Below, in pieces: positions 24,306-36,437 of a DNA stretch of 64,000 nucleotides. Each line of letters begins with the position of its first letter. Positions within the stretch are counted from its first letter, which is position 1. The stretch is from Anagrus nilaparvatae (lineage: Eukaryota > Arthropoda > Insecta > Hymenoptera > Mymaridae): NCBI GenBank assembly GCA_022575985.1, contig JAKSXM010000231.1:9302501-9366500 (forward strand), read 5' to 3'. A program made the position numbers and the translations under genes. Under the pieces are notes generated by a model that saw only the letters and a program-made list of their open reading frames with translations, made no database searches and was not told the DNA's origin.

Positions 24306-24677
24306 TTATTAAAAAAAATAAGTCAAATCAAGCGATAAATTTCGAAATTATTAAATTCAAAAAATAATCTTCTTTTTTTTGAGTTTTTTTTAGTATCAGC
24401 TCTTCCGAGGAAGGTGTCGAAAAGTATTTGTTTTATTAACTACCGTTTTTTTAAAGTTGTTTCCAATTGGTTAACCATGAAAAATAATTCCGTAGGCATT
24501 ATGAATATTCGAAAAGGCAAAGAAAGAGGGTTTCTTATACAAGAAGGAATTTGGGAAATGGTATATCAAATATTAAATAACTGAAAAATTTTAATAAAAT
24601 ATTTAATTTTACCAGAGGGCAAGCCCCGAAAACTCCCTGCGCGCTGGAGCGCCCCAACCCTCTCAAATTGTATTGCC

Positions 24678-25029
24678 CACAGAACCAAAAAAATTTTAAA
24701 ATCAGTTTTTTTGATTTTTAACAAAATTTATTGATTAAATTAAAAAAAAAAGAGTCTCATGCCCTCCGCAATAAAAAAACACATCAAACCAGTCTAAAAA
24801 AAATTTTTAATTTTATCATCCCTTCGAGAATTTTTGGAAATTCAAAAAAAATTCTAAATTTCCGAATTTCCAAAAATTCTCGAAGGGATGATAAAATTAA
24901 AAATTTTTTTTAGACTAGTTTGATGTGTTTTTTTATTGCGGAGGGCATGAGATTCTTTTTTTTTTAATTTAATCAATAAATTTTGTTAAAAATCAAAAAA
25001 ACTGATTTTGAAATTTTTTTGGTTCTGTG
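24678..25029. repeat. Near-perfect 166-bp inverted repeat (long hairpin)
   Basis: Arms 24678-24843 and 24864-25029 are reverse complements with only a handful of mismatches across 166 bases, joined by a 20-base loop. Key blocks are CACAGAACCAAAAAAATTTT, TCATGCCCTCCGCAATAAAA and CATCCCTTCGAGAATTTTTGG. The high arm identity implies recent formation or insertion. If transcribed from either strand, the RNA would form a long double-stranded hairpin. No target duplication is evident. The 60-codon frame 24731-24913 is merely a pass through both arms. Confidence 0.85.
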
Positions 25030-25080
25030 TCCCCTTAATTCATAAATAAAAACCATTATTATTTTTATTTTCAAAATTTA

Positions 25081-25328
25081 CACACTAAACCTAAAAGAAT
25101 TTTTTGTTACCCAGAAAGGAATTAATGTTTATTTAATTAATTAGATAGGAATAATTCTGAGGTTAATTCTTTTCAAAACAATTATTTTCAATTTAATTCT
25201 GTTCAAAAAGAATTAAGACAAAAATAATTTTTTTAAAAAGAATTAATCTCAAAATAATTCCTCTCTAAAGAATTAAATAAACATTTATTCCTCTCTGGGT
25301 AACAAAAAATTCTTTTAGGCTTAGTGTG
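25081..25328. mobile_element. TA-flanked MITE with ~110-bp arms
   Basis: The ends are CACACTAAACCTAAAAGAAT and ATTCTTTTAGGCTTAGTGTG, each flanked by TA, which fits a Tc1/mariner-type target duplication. Mirrored blocks continue inward (TTTTTGTTACCCAGA, GGAATTAATGTTTATTTAATT), with an AATTCTTTT/AAAGAATT-rich centre, so most of the 248 bases are palindromic. No protein is encoded. It begins only about 50 bases after the hairpin that ends at 25029. Confidence 0.85.
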
Positions 25329-25984
25329 TACCTGAAGAAAAAAATATATATCTTTTAAATATACAGGGTAGAATTGCTTTGGTTGAAAATTCAACCAATC
25401 GCTAAAATGCAAAATAAAATTGATTTCATTATAATACAGAGTAAAAAAATGATCTGTGCATCCATTAAAAGTGAATATAAATTATATAACTAGTGATTTT
25501 TTACATAATATTATTATTACTTCATTTGGCTCAGAAGCTGAGGAATGACTAATTAAAAAGGTTACTTAATTTAATTTATCTATAATTTTTAAATTTAAAC
25601 TATCTTGGTGCATTTTTTGAAAAATTAATTTTAAAAAGAGTAATTTAAAATTTTTCCTCCAGTCATTTTTTTATTTACAAAAAAAAAGTATAGATTAATA
25701 AAAAAAAAACATCTATAATTTTAAATTTAAGTAAAGACGTTGTTTATACATAGAAGTTTAAAATTATAAAAAGAAAAAAAGGAATATATTTTTTAATTTC
25801 ATTTATATTTGCAAATAGAAATTAAAATAGATACAATTTTATCATGGATTCAATTTTAGGATGGTTTATCTTTTGAAATAAAAAAATTCAAAAAAATTTA
25901 ATCATAAATAATAAGTAAATAATCGGCCATGAACATGTGCCTGCAGGCCCCAAACCCTCTGCAAAGGAAAAAATGAAAGTTACA

Positions 25985-26540
25985 CAGAGAAAAATTTTTT
26001 GATATAACGCTTATGAAGGTATAGCTATTTTTTCTAGACAAGTACTTTATGGAAATTACTTCGATCCCTCTATTAGAATTATCTTTAAAATGTAGGTGCC
26101 ACCTCTGTACTATCTTATAACGTTGAGGGCTTTAAAAACCTAGGTGATTCTTCTATCCTCGATAAGCCATTGATGCTACCTTATACCTATTAATAGTAAA
26201 AATACTATAGTCGCGTAGTAGTGCTCTATGGGATTGTATTCAAAATAATATAATGTGTATTATATTATCTAATAAAACTAAAAAATTTAGGTACAAGCCG
26301 TTTCCTATATCTACTTAGCCAACGCAACGTGGCTATAATATAAAGATTTTATATCTATAAGTGAAAGTAGCCATCAAGGCTTGATATAAATAGCTAAATC
26401 GGCTAGGTTTTTAAGCAAGGAGCTCTACTGCATTAAATAGGGAAGACACCGAGATTTTATTGTTTAAAATACTATGCTTGTTCTACCAGCAGTAGCTTGA
26501 ATAAAATCATAGGTATTATACCAAAAAATTTTACATTAAA
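25985..26540. mobile_element. Degenerate long inverted-repeat element
   Basis: The left part AAAAATTTTTTGATATAACGCTTATGA is mirrored at the right end by TCATAGGTATTATACCAAAAAATTTT. Internal blocks match in inverted orientation too: GGCTTTAAAAACCTAGGTGATT (left) against the mirror of AATCGGCTAGGTTTTTAAGC (right), and AAGCCATTGATGCTACC against the mirror of GTAGCCATCAAGGCTT. Many mismatches and small gaps indicate an old insertion. No frame of use lies inside. Confidence 0.5.
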
Positions 26541-27616
26541 TTGGCAATTAAAAATATTAGGTTATTAGTCTTTTTTTGGATAATCGAATTAGAGCGTATC
26601 TACGCGTCGATTTGTTTTTGTACACTAAATTAATTTTAAAACCATATTTTATACCACAATGGCATCAGTCGGGACCTTTTCTCTAAATAATTGTGTAAGT
26701 CTGGTCCGGTTCCGAGTTCCATTGCGTTGCCAAAAAGGCAAAAAACGTAGCTAAGGTAAAGGGCCAGACAAATTTTTATATGTTTCTACATTGTAAATAA
26801 TAAATGAAGAGTAGAAATTAGCCTTAATGTTAATAAAAATATTTGAGAATTTTGACTAATTTATACTATTCTTTGGAGTGATTTTTACTCTGATTAATAT
26901 TAATTTTTAAACGGTTCTTATTATTGATTCTTATTTTTGGCAAATAAATACCCTTAACGTCCTAATAATTGGGGAACAAATTTTGGTAGACAAAAAATTT
27001 TAATAAACACTTTTTAAAGTATTTTTTTAAAAGGTGCTAATTATTAATATGGATTAGAGATACCTTTCTCGAAAAAACCTATAACAGCAGCCTGGCTGTG
27101 AATATAAATCCGTTTATAAATCTCGAGAAACAAATGTTTTAAAAAAAAATTATTCAGAGAGATAAGAATAAAAAATTAGCATAATTTACTTTAAATACGT
27201 CAAGTACAATAAAAGAAATGGCATTCTTATTTATGAATATATTTTTGCGTGCTGCACCTTTAAAACGATTTGAATCAGTTAATTTTTCACACCTTCATCC
27301 AAACATATTCGTCAATAAGAATTAAAAACACGAAAAGCTTGTGAAAGTTTGATATATCAACAAAAATAAATCAACTTGCGTGGGCGCGGCTGTAGAATCC
27401 AAAAGTACGCGCCTACTACTTTTTATCATCTTTTTTTACAGCACACCTTGAAAACCTCCTTATATCAATAATAACCTTTTTCATTTTCCCTCAAATATGC
27501 TTTTAAAAATGTTTATTTTGTTTGGAAAACTTACAACTTTGAAAAAATAACGATCAATTTGTTTTCAAGCATTTATTGAATTTGAAACTTGTACAATAAA
27601 AAATTCGGTCGTGGCT
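26541..27616. other. AT-rich DNA, no gene recognised
   Basis: A more complex patch at about 26650-26780 (GTCTGGTCCGGTTCCGAGTTCC...GGGCCAGAC) has a short inverted pair but does not form a tRNA. The rest is AT-rich without supported features. Confidence 0.4.
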
Positions 27617-27987
27617 ATTTTACAAATTTCAAATTACCCGCCAAGTCACGTGACCAATCAAATATCTGACCAAAAATTTGGATTCCGCGGGAAATTTTAC
27701 ATAAGGATATACTTTTCATGTTTTTAAGAGCTTTCATGTTAAAACAGTGAAATAATAAAGAATTTTCTGATTAATTTTGAATAATTTGGTATAATTTAAA
27801 AAATAAAAAATTCCTTAAAAAAATGAGATATTTTAATCTTTCAATTTAAAATTTCGCTGCTTTAACATGAAAGCTCTTAAAAACATGAAAAGTATATCCT
27901 TATGTAAAATTTCCCGCGGAATCCAAATTTTTGGTCAGATTTTTGATTGGTCACCCGACTTGGCGGGAAATTTGAAATTTGTAAAAA
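27617..27987. mobile_element. MITE-like inverted repeat with ~135-bp arms
   Basis: Arms 27617-27752 and about 27852-27987 are inverted copies: TTTTACAAATTTCAAATTACCCGCC... against ...GGCGGGAAATTTGAAATTTGTAAAA, with TTCCGCGGGAAATTTTACAT and GAGCTTTCATGTTAAA blocks inside. The centre is AT-rich. The plus frame starting at 27867 is the right arm read through and is not a gene. The two arms carry CCAATCAAATATCTGACC versus GGTCAGATTTTTGATTGG, so they have started to diverge. Confidence 0.75.
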
Positions 27988-30170
27988 ATGATCTTTTGAA
28001 AGCTTCTATTTTTTATCTAGAGCTCCCAAAAAGCAGTGTCCCATCGAAATTTTTTTTTTGCCAAAAAATATAAGGTAAAAGGAAAATTTTAAGCCTGGTT
28101 AAAAGATTTTTCACTAATAGGCATTTGAGAAATCGACTTTTGAAAAAAAAACAGCGTAATTTAGCGATTCCTCGCGCATGCGCTATTCAAAAAAAATTTT
28201 TGACCCCGAAATCGGATAGCCAGGGAAATTTCCTATCCGGACCCAAGAGGAAAAAATTTTTCATGTTAATGATAGTTTTTAACAGAAAAAATAAGAAAAA
28301 TTATCTCTCATTTTTCTTACTTTTTTTGTAAAAGTCCAAAACATAAAAATGGCTGCCAAAAATCGAGATTTCGCTCTGGGAGGCTAAAAATTGGGCTGGT
28401 TACACGACCATACAAGTCTTATACGCTTCATTTAAATCTTCCTTTAAACAGTTTACATTTTTTTATGTACAGTTTACTGGGTGAGTGTAATATTTGATTG
28501 AGGTTAAGAATGTTTTTTCTTCATAGAAAAGACAACAACCACGGTCTATTATATAGGAATTAGTGCAATATTGACTGTCAATAGGGAAATAGGTATATAT
28601 TATTATAAATGAGAAAGTCCAAAATAGTTCAGCCATCTGAAAGATAGAAATAATTAAAAATTTTCTTTTCATTTTTTACCTAGAATTTTTTTTAAACTAA
28701 AAGAATACCGTACAATATACAGTATTCGACATAAATTTGAAATCCTAATATTACCGGGTAAAACTAGATTACGTTTAATATTGCCTTTTAATGCCTGAGA
28801 TCTTATGGCATCTTATGGAGCAAATTTAAAATTAGTAATAATTTTTGCCTTATTTACAAAAACTTTTAATTATTTACCTTTGTTTTCTATCTTTGTTTTC
28901 TAACTGTTACAATTAATTATTAATAAAGTATAAGTTTTTAATCTAATCGAATCCTGTGTATTGCACGGTATAATTTTGAAGTATTTTTTTTTAATGCATA
29001 TTTTCTTTTAGTATAAAATTAAATTTAAAGTTTAAATAATAAATTGATTTAATTCAATGCACGTATTCGCGGTTAGCGGAGCGTAAAATTTAAAATTTGT
29101 TGTGATTAATTAAAATTATTGTTAAACTTTTTTATACACAATATACTTTTCATTTCTTAGTTCAAATGTGCTTGATTATATTTATTTTTCATTTTTCAAA
29201 CTATTTAATGAATTTAAGGTGAAAAAACTCTTATTTTATGATCGTTGGATTAAATGTAATTTTATTGAACGAAAGTCTTTAAAAGTTTTCTTATATTTTT
29301 TTGTGAAAAAAAATTTACAAGCAGTTGTTTGAAAATATTCTTTACTTTCATTGAGTTCATAGCCAACTATTGGTGGCTTGGATTTTCAATTATCAAAATT
29401 TCCAAAAAATAACATGTCCAGTGTTGCAGCTAAACTTATAAGAAGTAATTTTGTGAATCTTATTTCCTTGGTAAATACAAATAACTTTTTAAAAGTAGAC
29501 CCTAACCAAATTCTGTCTCTTAAAATTTGAGGTCCAGCAGAAATTATTTGAAAGATAACCTAAGAAGTCCTATTTATTGGTATATGGGGGATGCTTTTAC
29601 AACTTAATAAACCGATCCAGTCTGCTTGTTAGGTGTGCGCCTTTTTTGGACCACTTTTTAAACTTGCATAATTTTTCTTTTTAATGATATTTTCATGCAA
29701 TTTTAAGTGTATTTTGATCAAACTTTGTAACGAAATTTTTCCTGCGTAACTGGATACCTAGAGTTGACCTAAGACAACCTGTTAAATATGCACAAAAAGT
29801 AAGTAACGGTATTTACTGGCGACATTGCCATCTCACGTTTTGCTGCTGAAATAATATTTCTTAAATTTTCCTATCGTATAGATGTTTTTTGAAAACCAAA
29901 TTTATTAAGAGAATTACATTTATTACGTTCATAAATAACAAAGTTAAATGTTAAAAAAAAAAAAAATTTAACATCTTTTTCAATATAACAGCTTTCTTAT
30001 ATTGGTAAAACGAGAAAGTCCTTTAAAAATTAGACAAGGACTCCTTTGCCTCTCGTTACAATCGGTTACAATTCATAAGCCGTAAACATAAAGACAAAAA
30101 ATAAGTTTAAAGTATGCAATACACAATCTATTCGAGATAAAAAAAAAGAATTGAATAAAGTTAAGCCAAT
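27988..30170. other. cnc: Presumed cnc upstream intron, AT-rich
   Basis: No supported exon, repeat pair or RNA gene. The frames at 28125-28331 (plus) and 28463-28672 (minus) lack motifs. By position it should belong to the intron upstream of the 30459 exon, if the first cnc exon is further left. Confidence 0.4.
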
Positions 30171-30175
30171 TTATT

Positions 30176-30270
30176 ATGGACGACAATATTCTAGATATGG
30201 AAGCGCCGAAGCAGCGAGGGTGAAAGCGTGTCGAGGAAGTTTGGAATTTCACGACGGTTCTATTTTTTTT
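30176..30270 (+). other. Small GC-richer segment with a 15-codon ATG frame
   Basis: A short island of normal composition just before the first certain cnc exon. It contains an ATG at 30176 followed by MDDNILDMEAPKQRG and a TGA. It could be part of an untranslated leader, with an upstream open frame, for a transcript starting near here, or simply intron. No donor site with good consensus follows directly. Confidence 0.2.
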
Positions 30271-30458
30271 TTTTATTTATTATTTTCACCTTCTCTCTTC
30301 TATGTATATCGTTGCATTTGAATAGGAAATTCGCGGTTCAATGAACATTTTTAATTGAAGTCACTGTAATTAATCACGAGCAAATTTTTAAATAAATTTC
30401 AAATATCGAGAATTTTTCTTCGCTTTTTTTAACAACTAATTATTTTATTTTTCCTTAG

Positions 30459-30623
30459 GACATGGAACTAATAGAATCACTCTGGAAACAAGACGAGGAC
30501 ATGGGTCTAACCTTGGCAGATTTCTTGCCCAAAAACGATGAAATCATTTACGAAAATGAATTGGTAGAAGATGACATTGAAAAACTTAAGTTACAAGCCT
30601 TGAATGATGCTAACAGTGAAAAG
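30459..30623 (+). CDS. cnc: cnc (CncC/Nrf2-like) exon with DLG-type Keap1-binding motif
   Basis: CncC is a nuclear CNC-bZIP transcription factor that, with a small Maf partner, switches on antioxidant and detoxification genes; cytoplasmic Keap1 holds it for Cul3-dependent ubiquitination. This exon encodes 55 residues in phase 0 at both ends, between TTTTCCTTAG and the donor GTAATT. It opens with DMELIESLWKQDEDMGL, which matches the Neh2 start of the family (DLELIxxLWxQDxDLG). Residues 14-16 are the weaker Keap1 contact, normally DLG, here DMG. Then follow an acidic stretch (DEIIYENELVEDD) and the lysine-bearing helix DIEKLKLQALNDANSEK, which in Nrf2 carries the ubiquitinated lysines. The ATG at 30462 is internal to the family alignment, so it is not necessarily the start codon. 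The upstream exon is not identified. Confidence 0.93.
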
Positions 30624-33600
30624 GTAATTACAACGTTTTCTAAAATTACCAATTACCTTAACTTACTTTTTATGTAAATGGTATTTTCAGCAAGAATTTT
30701 TGTCACAACTACCCAAGTAAAAAAGTTTAGGGATTAACACCAGTTTCTACTCGGGAAAAAATAAAAACATTCGCAGTAAAAAGAAACTGACCTCGACTCT
30801 AGCATAAGAAATTGACTAATCTGATACTTGTCCTTTCTAGACTGGATTAATTTTCTTTAATCTAACGTTATTATTGTGACAGTAAATTCGAGGTCAGTTT
30901 TTTAACTGTATTTCATATATTAAAAATTGTAAAACATCCATCATTATCTATAAATGAATTAAAGATAAAAATTAGTCAGATCGATATAATTTAAAAATCA
31001 GTCGGAGAATGAAAGGATAGGAAGAAAAATTTGACGTAATACGATAAATAAAAGAAAGATAAATGATAAAAAGTAAAGTTTTAAATTACATTATGCATGT
31101 AATATTCAATTCATCATAATTTTTCGAACGCAAAGTCATAATAATAAGTTATTTTACAATTGAACCACCGGTATTAGATGAATAAATAAAAATATTGCAT
31201 GTTATATCGGGCGACGCGACGGTCAGTAATGATTGTAATCAGTATTTGGAAGCTGATATGGACGATTTATCAAATCCGATAATCATCGCGAGAATTTCAT
31301 ATTCACGGTGGTAAGTTGTGTCTTTATAAATAATCAAATTTAACGAGAGGAACCTTCAGTTTTTGAAATTAAAGGCATTAATATTGATATCCCTTATCGA
31401 TGCAATTTTATCCTCTACCTTTAGCCAATAAAATTCATTTAGAATTTTTATTTAAGATTTCATTTCAAGATTACATTCTCCTTTTGCGTTCTCGAAATAA
31501 CCTTTTTTTCGTTTTATTGTTTAGAAAAAATCGGAAAAAATATTAATTAATATTCATAGAGTATGTGTGACCTTTGTTTTGTTAACAATAAAACGCACGG
31601 TTAAATGCCTTAAACGTAATATTCTCCCAGCAATTGTTTTTTTAAAACTCCATATAATCAGAAATCTCATTGCTTTGCTCTCTCGAAGAATGACTTTGCA
31701 GAGACGTCCTGGGCGGGTCGCCCGTCAGATTCAAGTTATTATTATTATAAAAAAAATATTAACTCTTCCCTTATAAAAATTCTCTCTTCTGATATCTCTC
31801 GGTAGTCGATGTCTATCTTTGTCTTGATCAATGTGCTCTTTTGTCAGTGGAAGAAATGCCGCATCTGATTAAAAAAATAAAAAAAATACCTATGGGGGCT
31901 TTTTAAAACAGAAATTTACCTCTTAAAACTTTTCAATTCGAAGATTGCGAGAAGGAAACAAATGATAAATGTACATTAGGGTGGATGTCATCGAGCTTAC
32001 AGTTGCTAGGATACATCTTGAGAAATTGTTAAAGAAATACTTTGGCTAATGATAAACTACTGTAAGTAACGTCCCTTATTTTTACAAGAGAAAAATTGGG
32101 GTTTCAGTTTTCTATTGTACTCTTCTGTGCATTCGAGTGGAAGAATAAAATGAAAGACATTGAAATACATAAGTTTAATTGATTTTTAATGTTTATTCGC
32201 GTTTCATGCAATTTATCATTAATTTAACTTGTGTTTTTTTAAATAATTTATTCTTACATCGAAATATAGCGGGTTTTTAAAGTTTTTTTGAGTTTAAATC
32301 AACGAATAAAATTAAGCTCAAAATTAAGCACAATAAGCGAATAAAGTAAATTTCCAATTACATCAACTCTTATGGTACCAATTTTTAATACCGCATAGAA
32401 AGCTTACTTTCGGTACTCAGAAGTAATCTAATGAGCTTATATTTGAGAATCTTATGTGTTTGTTTTAAATAGCCATGGATTGTAATTTTTTTTTCCAATT
32501 TTATGAAGACACCTAAATTTTGGCCCACATGAAAAAGTTATTCATGAATAAAAAGCTAAAATTTAAATCTCAGTGAGCTTTTCTTACAAATTGATTTTAA
32601 AATAATGTCCTTCTATTTTCAAAATGTTACTTTAATCTCATTTTAAGGCGAGTTTTAAGGAAAAACACCTCCTTTAAAGGAAGTAAATTTTTAATTTTTG
32701 GGCTCGCTGATCACAAATTTTGGATTGCTGCATGCGAAAAATTCTTGGAAATCCTCAGATTGGTAAAAAACTCATAACTAGTTTATGTATTAATACAACC
32801 AACAAACATGAAATACATTGCCTTATAACATTTTTAACGTATTGATCATGACCGAAGTTTTTTACTTTTTTTGCCATTTTTATCGTTCTCTCATTGACGG
32901 ATGTAAATTCCGGACCTAAGGTTACAGAAATTTTGAGTAGTAATAATTAAGAGTGTGACATACATTTTTCAAGTACAAGGTTCCAAAATCGTATAAAATG
33001 AGAAATTATTAAAATTTGTGAATATTGCTAAATTGTCTCTTAAAAAACTAAAATCAAAGCTTATTTTCCATATAAAACTTATTCAGAAAACAAGACTCTC
33101 TCGATAATTAAAAAAATTACTAGGTTAATCAATATTATGAATGTTTTTTTTCTATATTTCTGGAATAATCAGGCAAATAGATTTTCGAAGAAGAGAAGAA
33201 AAGGAAACTCCCTGATTCGTTGGATATTTTTATTGTCTGATATAAACACGCGTCTTCTTTTTCTGATAGACCGGGAGAATTTTATTCATGAAAACTCTCT
33301 TAGTATTATAAATATAAAAGTCTTTGTAAATATATTTTACAAGTAAAGGAACAAGAGGGAAAGAATGTATTTATCAGACATGCAGTTTGATTAATGATAT
33401 TTTACAAGTATCTTTCTCTGTGTGAGTTTCTAATATGTGAGCTTTGAATAATGATAATAATAATAATAAAAAAGCTATTCAGTTTTTATGTTGAAATATA
33501 TTTTCATTGCTATTTCGTTATACCAAGATTACTTAAATTTTTATTCCTAAACAACATTTTAATAACATCTGTTCAATTTTAAAACAATCGATAACAATTA

Positions 33601-36437
33601 TTATTCTTGAGCAATAATCAGCCTTTCCAATTGTATTAAAATTTTTTTTTCCTAATTTAACCTCAAATTTTTTCCCATTGCAAAACTTAATTTTAAACCG
33701 ATTCCAGTTTTGGATCAGTTGCTGTGCTTGGAATTAAAAGCAAGATCTAAAATTTAGTAAAAATTAAAAAATACATGTGTAGAAAATTAAAGAATGGTCT
33801 AAATTTTCCGGAAACTGCGTAACTTAGGGCATTATTTTTATGGACCAAATGGTCGTACATAATTTTTCTTTGTCAGCAACAAAAAAGCACGTTATTTTAT
33901 ATGGTCCCTGAAAGAAAAAATCATTTTTCAGTTTATATTACGTGTTTCAGAAGCCTACTCTATAAATATTTTGTTACACTGTAAAACTTTTTCTCTTGCT
34001 AAATTTACTATCCTGATGGGATCCTGATATAGTAATCTAGAATCGGACTTTGTGTAAGCTGAAAAATTTTTTCACATGGCTATAAGAACATTATTTGGAA
34101 AATCTTAAAATTGGTAAAAAAAATCTTAGGAACTTATCACAAAAAAAAAATTTGCTTTCTTTGACTTCTTTTTCCACGGTACCTCAAGAGATTTTTACAC
34201 TAACCCAATTGGAACCACTATTTCACTGTAAGGGCCAATAAACTTTTTTTCGAAATGTTGAGAGCCAAAATATTTCTAAATCATGTGTTGTAACCAAAAA
34301 TGAAAAAAATAATTGAACAAAAGAATTTTGATTTGTTTTAATTTAAAAATAAAATAAAAATTAAAGATATCCAAGTTTAATAAAAAAACGTTATTCTATT
34401 TTCATGCAAATAAATTTCATAAAAAATAATTTATTAAAAAAATAACAACAAAAGATATTATTTATTTTAGTGATAGATTTTGATGAATGATATTTATATC
34501 AAAAATTATTTTTATAACAAGCCAAGTATGTGTAAAAAAAAATTAAATTTGTTGATTCACGATTTTAGTGAAGTTCAATTTCTTTGAATTGGAATATTAA
34601 TACATATCACATTGCTTTATTATAAATTCAGTGAGAATTGTTGAAAAAAATTTTTTTGCTCTTAATTTAATAAGAGGAGATGGACTGTGAGATATTTACT
34701 TTTTTTCTTTAACTTTAATGGTATTTAATTTTTACAAATTGATTTTCTGCGGAAATACTCGATGAAATTTCTTGCAAATAAAATAATTAATCAATTTTCA
34801 AATAAATAATAATAAATCTCAAAAATTATTTTTTTAACATTAAATTGCGAATTTTAATACTTGCCAAAATTGAAAAATCGCCTGTAATCTTTTTCTGCTA
34901 GGAAAAATTTTTAAATTTCGTCTTTATAATGTCGTTTCAGATAAATCATTTGTTCCAAACTGTGTAAAATTCGTCATGAAAAACTGGTTTTTCAAAAATA
35001 ACATGAAAATCAGAGGATTTTTTTGGTGGATCTGGAGTTTTCTTTTAGGGGATCTACTTTTCCTGTTAACAATTAAAAATCATCTTTCAATTTTCAGATC
35101 CCTTGTTACCATAGTCCTTTTTTCAGGCAACTTTTCGATATTTCTGAAAAACTTCTAAAAAGTGGTAAAAGAACCTATAAAGTTTTAATAGTATGATTTC
35201 TCGAGGGATACCAAACATCAGAAATTCCTTTCCTTTTATACGTTATTTTAATTCCTTATAAGGATGATAACGAATTTAAAATTCGAAAAATAAACCGTCG
35301 ATTCATTGATAATTGACAATAATAACTTGTTCTGAACAAAATTTATTTTTTTGCAAATGCGAAAATTTGTAAATCCTTCCCCATAAAATAAATTTTGTGC
35401 GGAATTCTGCACTAAAAGGTACAAAAATTTTCTAAAAATAGCCCTCGTATAAAAAAAAAGTAGTTCTTGAGGTTTTCTTGCATAAAGTGTGTGAAATTTA
35501 TTTTGTCAAAACAAAATTTTTGTTGATTGATACGTTATGAATTATTTCATCAACATACCATCAAAGGAGATAACTTTTGTTGAAAAATTCTAGTATTATA
35601 TACAATATTTCTTGCAATTATTTTATATATCAGTTTCGAAGACATCTCTTCATATTAAAAACCCTTTTCAAATTATTTTATTTTTCTTTCATGAATTTTA
35701 TAAAATCTCTTTCAATCGTTCGTATGATTTCTATAGAATTTAGCTGTTCAAGTACGAATTCTTTGAAATGCGTATTTTTATATGACTGACTGTTGAAAGC
35801 TTTATAAGTAAATTATTATTTTAGTCAGTTAATTTAAATTTTTCTTAATCTTGATTTGACATGAAATGGATAACAGAATAAAGTTTTTCCGAGAGTTATC
35901 AGCACTAAATTTTGTAAAAGTAAAATATTCAAAAAATGTCTTTTTCAATATTTCTATAGAAAAAATAGCAATTTTTTTAAAATCGAGTTTTATTTTTTTA
36001 AAATAACTAACAGTCTTGCTGAAAATAAGAAGGTGGGGGCAGCTTTACAGGATTAATCACCTTATGCAAAATTTTCAATGCATACTAAGCAAAATTTTTC
36101 ATATAGTAATTACCGAGGTAATTACCTAATATTATGCAAAATACGAGCTATTAAAAATAGGTCACTTTCAGATCATTTTGACAATCAACAGTATCTTTGA
36201 ATACTTTTTCTTTTTTTAATTATGGAGACTCACAATTATTATATTTTATATTCTGATTCAAATTTCATTTTCGAGTATATGCCTAAATCCATATGAAAAA
36301 AAAATAATCTGTTTTTAACCAAAAGTTAAATAACAAAGATAAAAAATTCTTACTGAAAATATTTTTACAAAATTAAGGTACGTAAATAAAAATGCCGTTG
36401 ATGAAACTTTATTTTGATTTGGTTAACCGAATTTCAG
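30624..36437 (+). other. cnc: cnc intron between the DMG and ETGE exons
   Basis: 5.8 kb from GTAATT to TTTCAG. It contains one possible alternative first exon (31222-31310), a diverged CACTGTAAAAC repeat end near 33978 and short AT-driven frames (31567, 33137, 34976, 35577) without motifs. The remainder is featureless AT-rich DNA. Confidence 0.8.
31222..31310 (+). promoter_or_regulatory. cnc: Possible alternative first (untranslated) cnc exon with TCAGT initiator
   Basis: A local island of mixed composition (GGGCGACGCGACGG) contains TCAGT at 31222-31226, the arthropod initiator consensus. About 85 bases later it meets a strong splice donor (GTG then GTAAGT at 31311). An ATG at 31258 opens MDDLSNPIIIARISYSR and leaves two bases over. 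Joined to the exon at 36438, this frame would hit a stop at the junction, so if used the exon should be a leader, with translation starting further on. cnc genes in flies have several promoters, so a further start here is plausible but unproven. No TATA box is evident. Confidence 0.3.

Noticed and set aside
24731..24913. 60-codon frame in the long hairpin
   Set aside because: It reads through both arms of the inverted repeat, so the protein is an artefact of the palindrome.
26690..26775. tRNA-like patch GGTCCGGTTCCGAGTTCC with an inverted pair
   Set aside because: No acceptor-stem pairing with proper D, anticodon and T arms could be drawn by eye.
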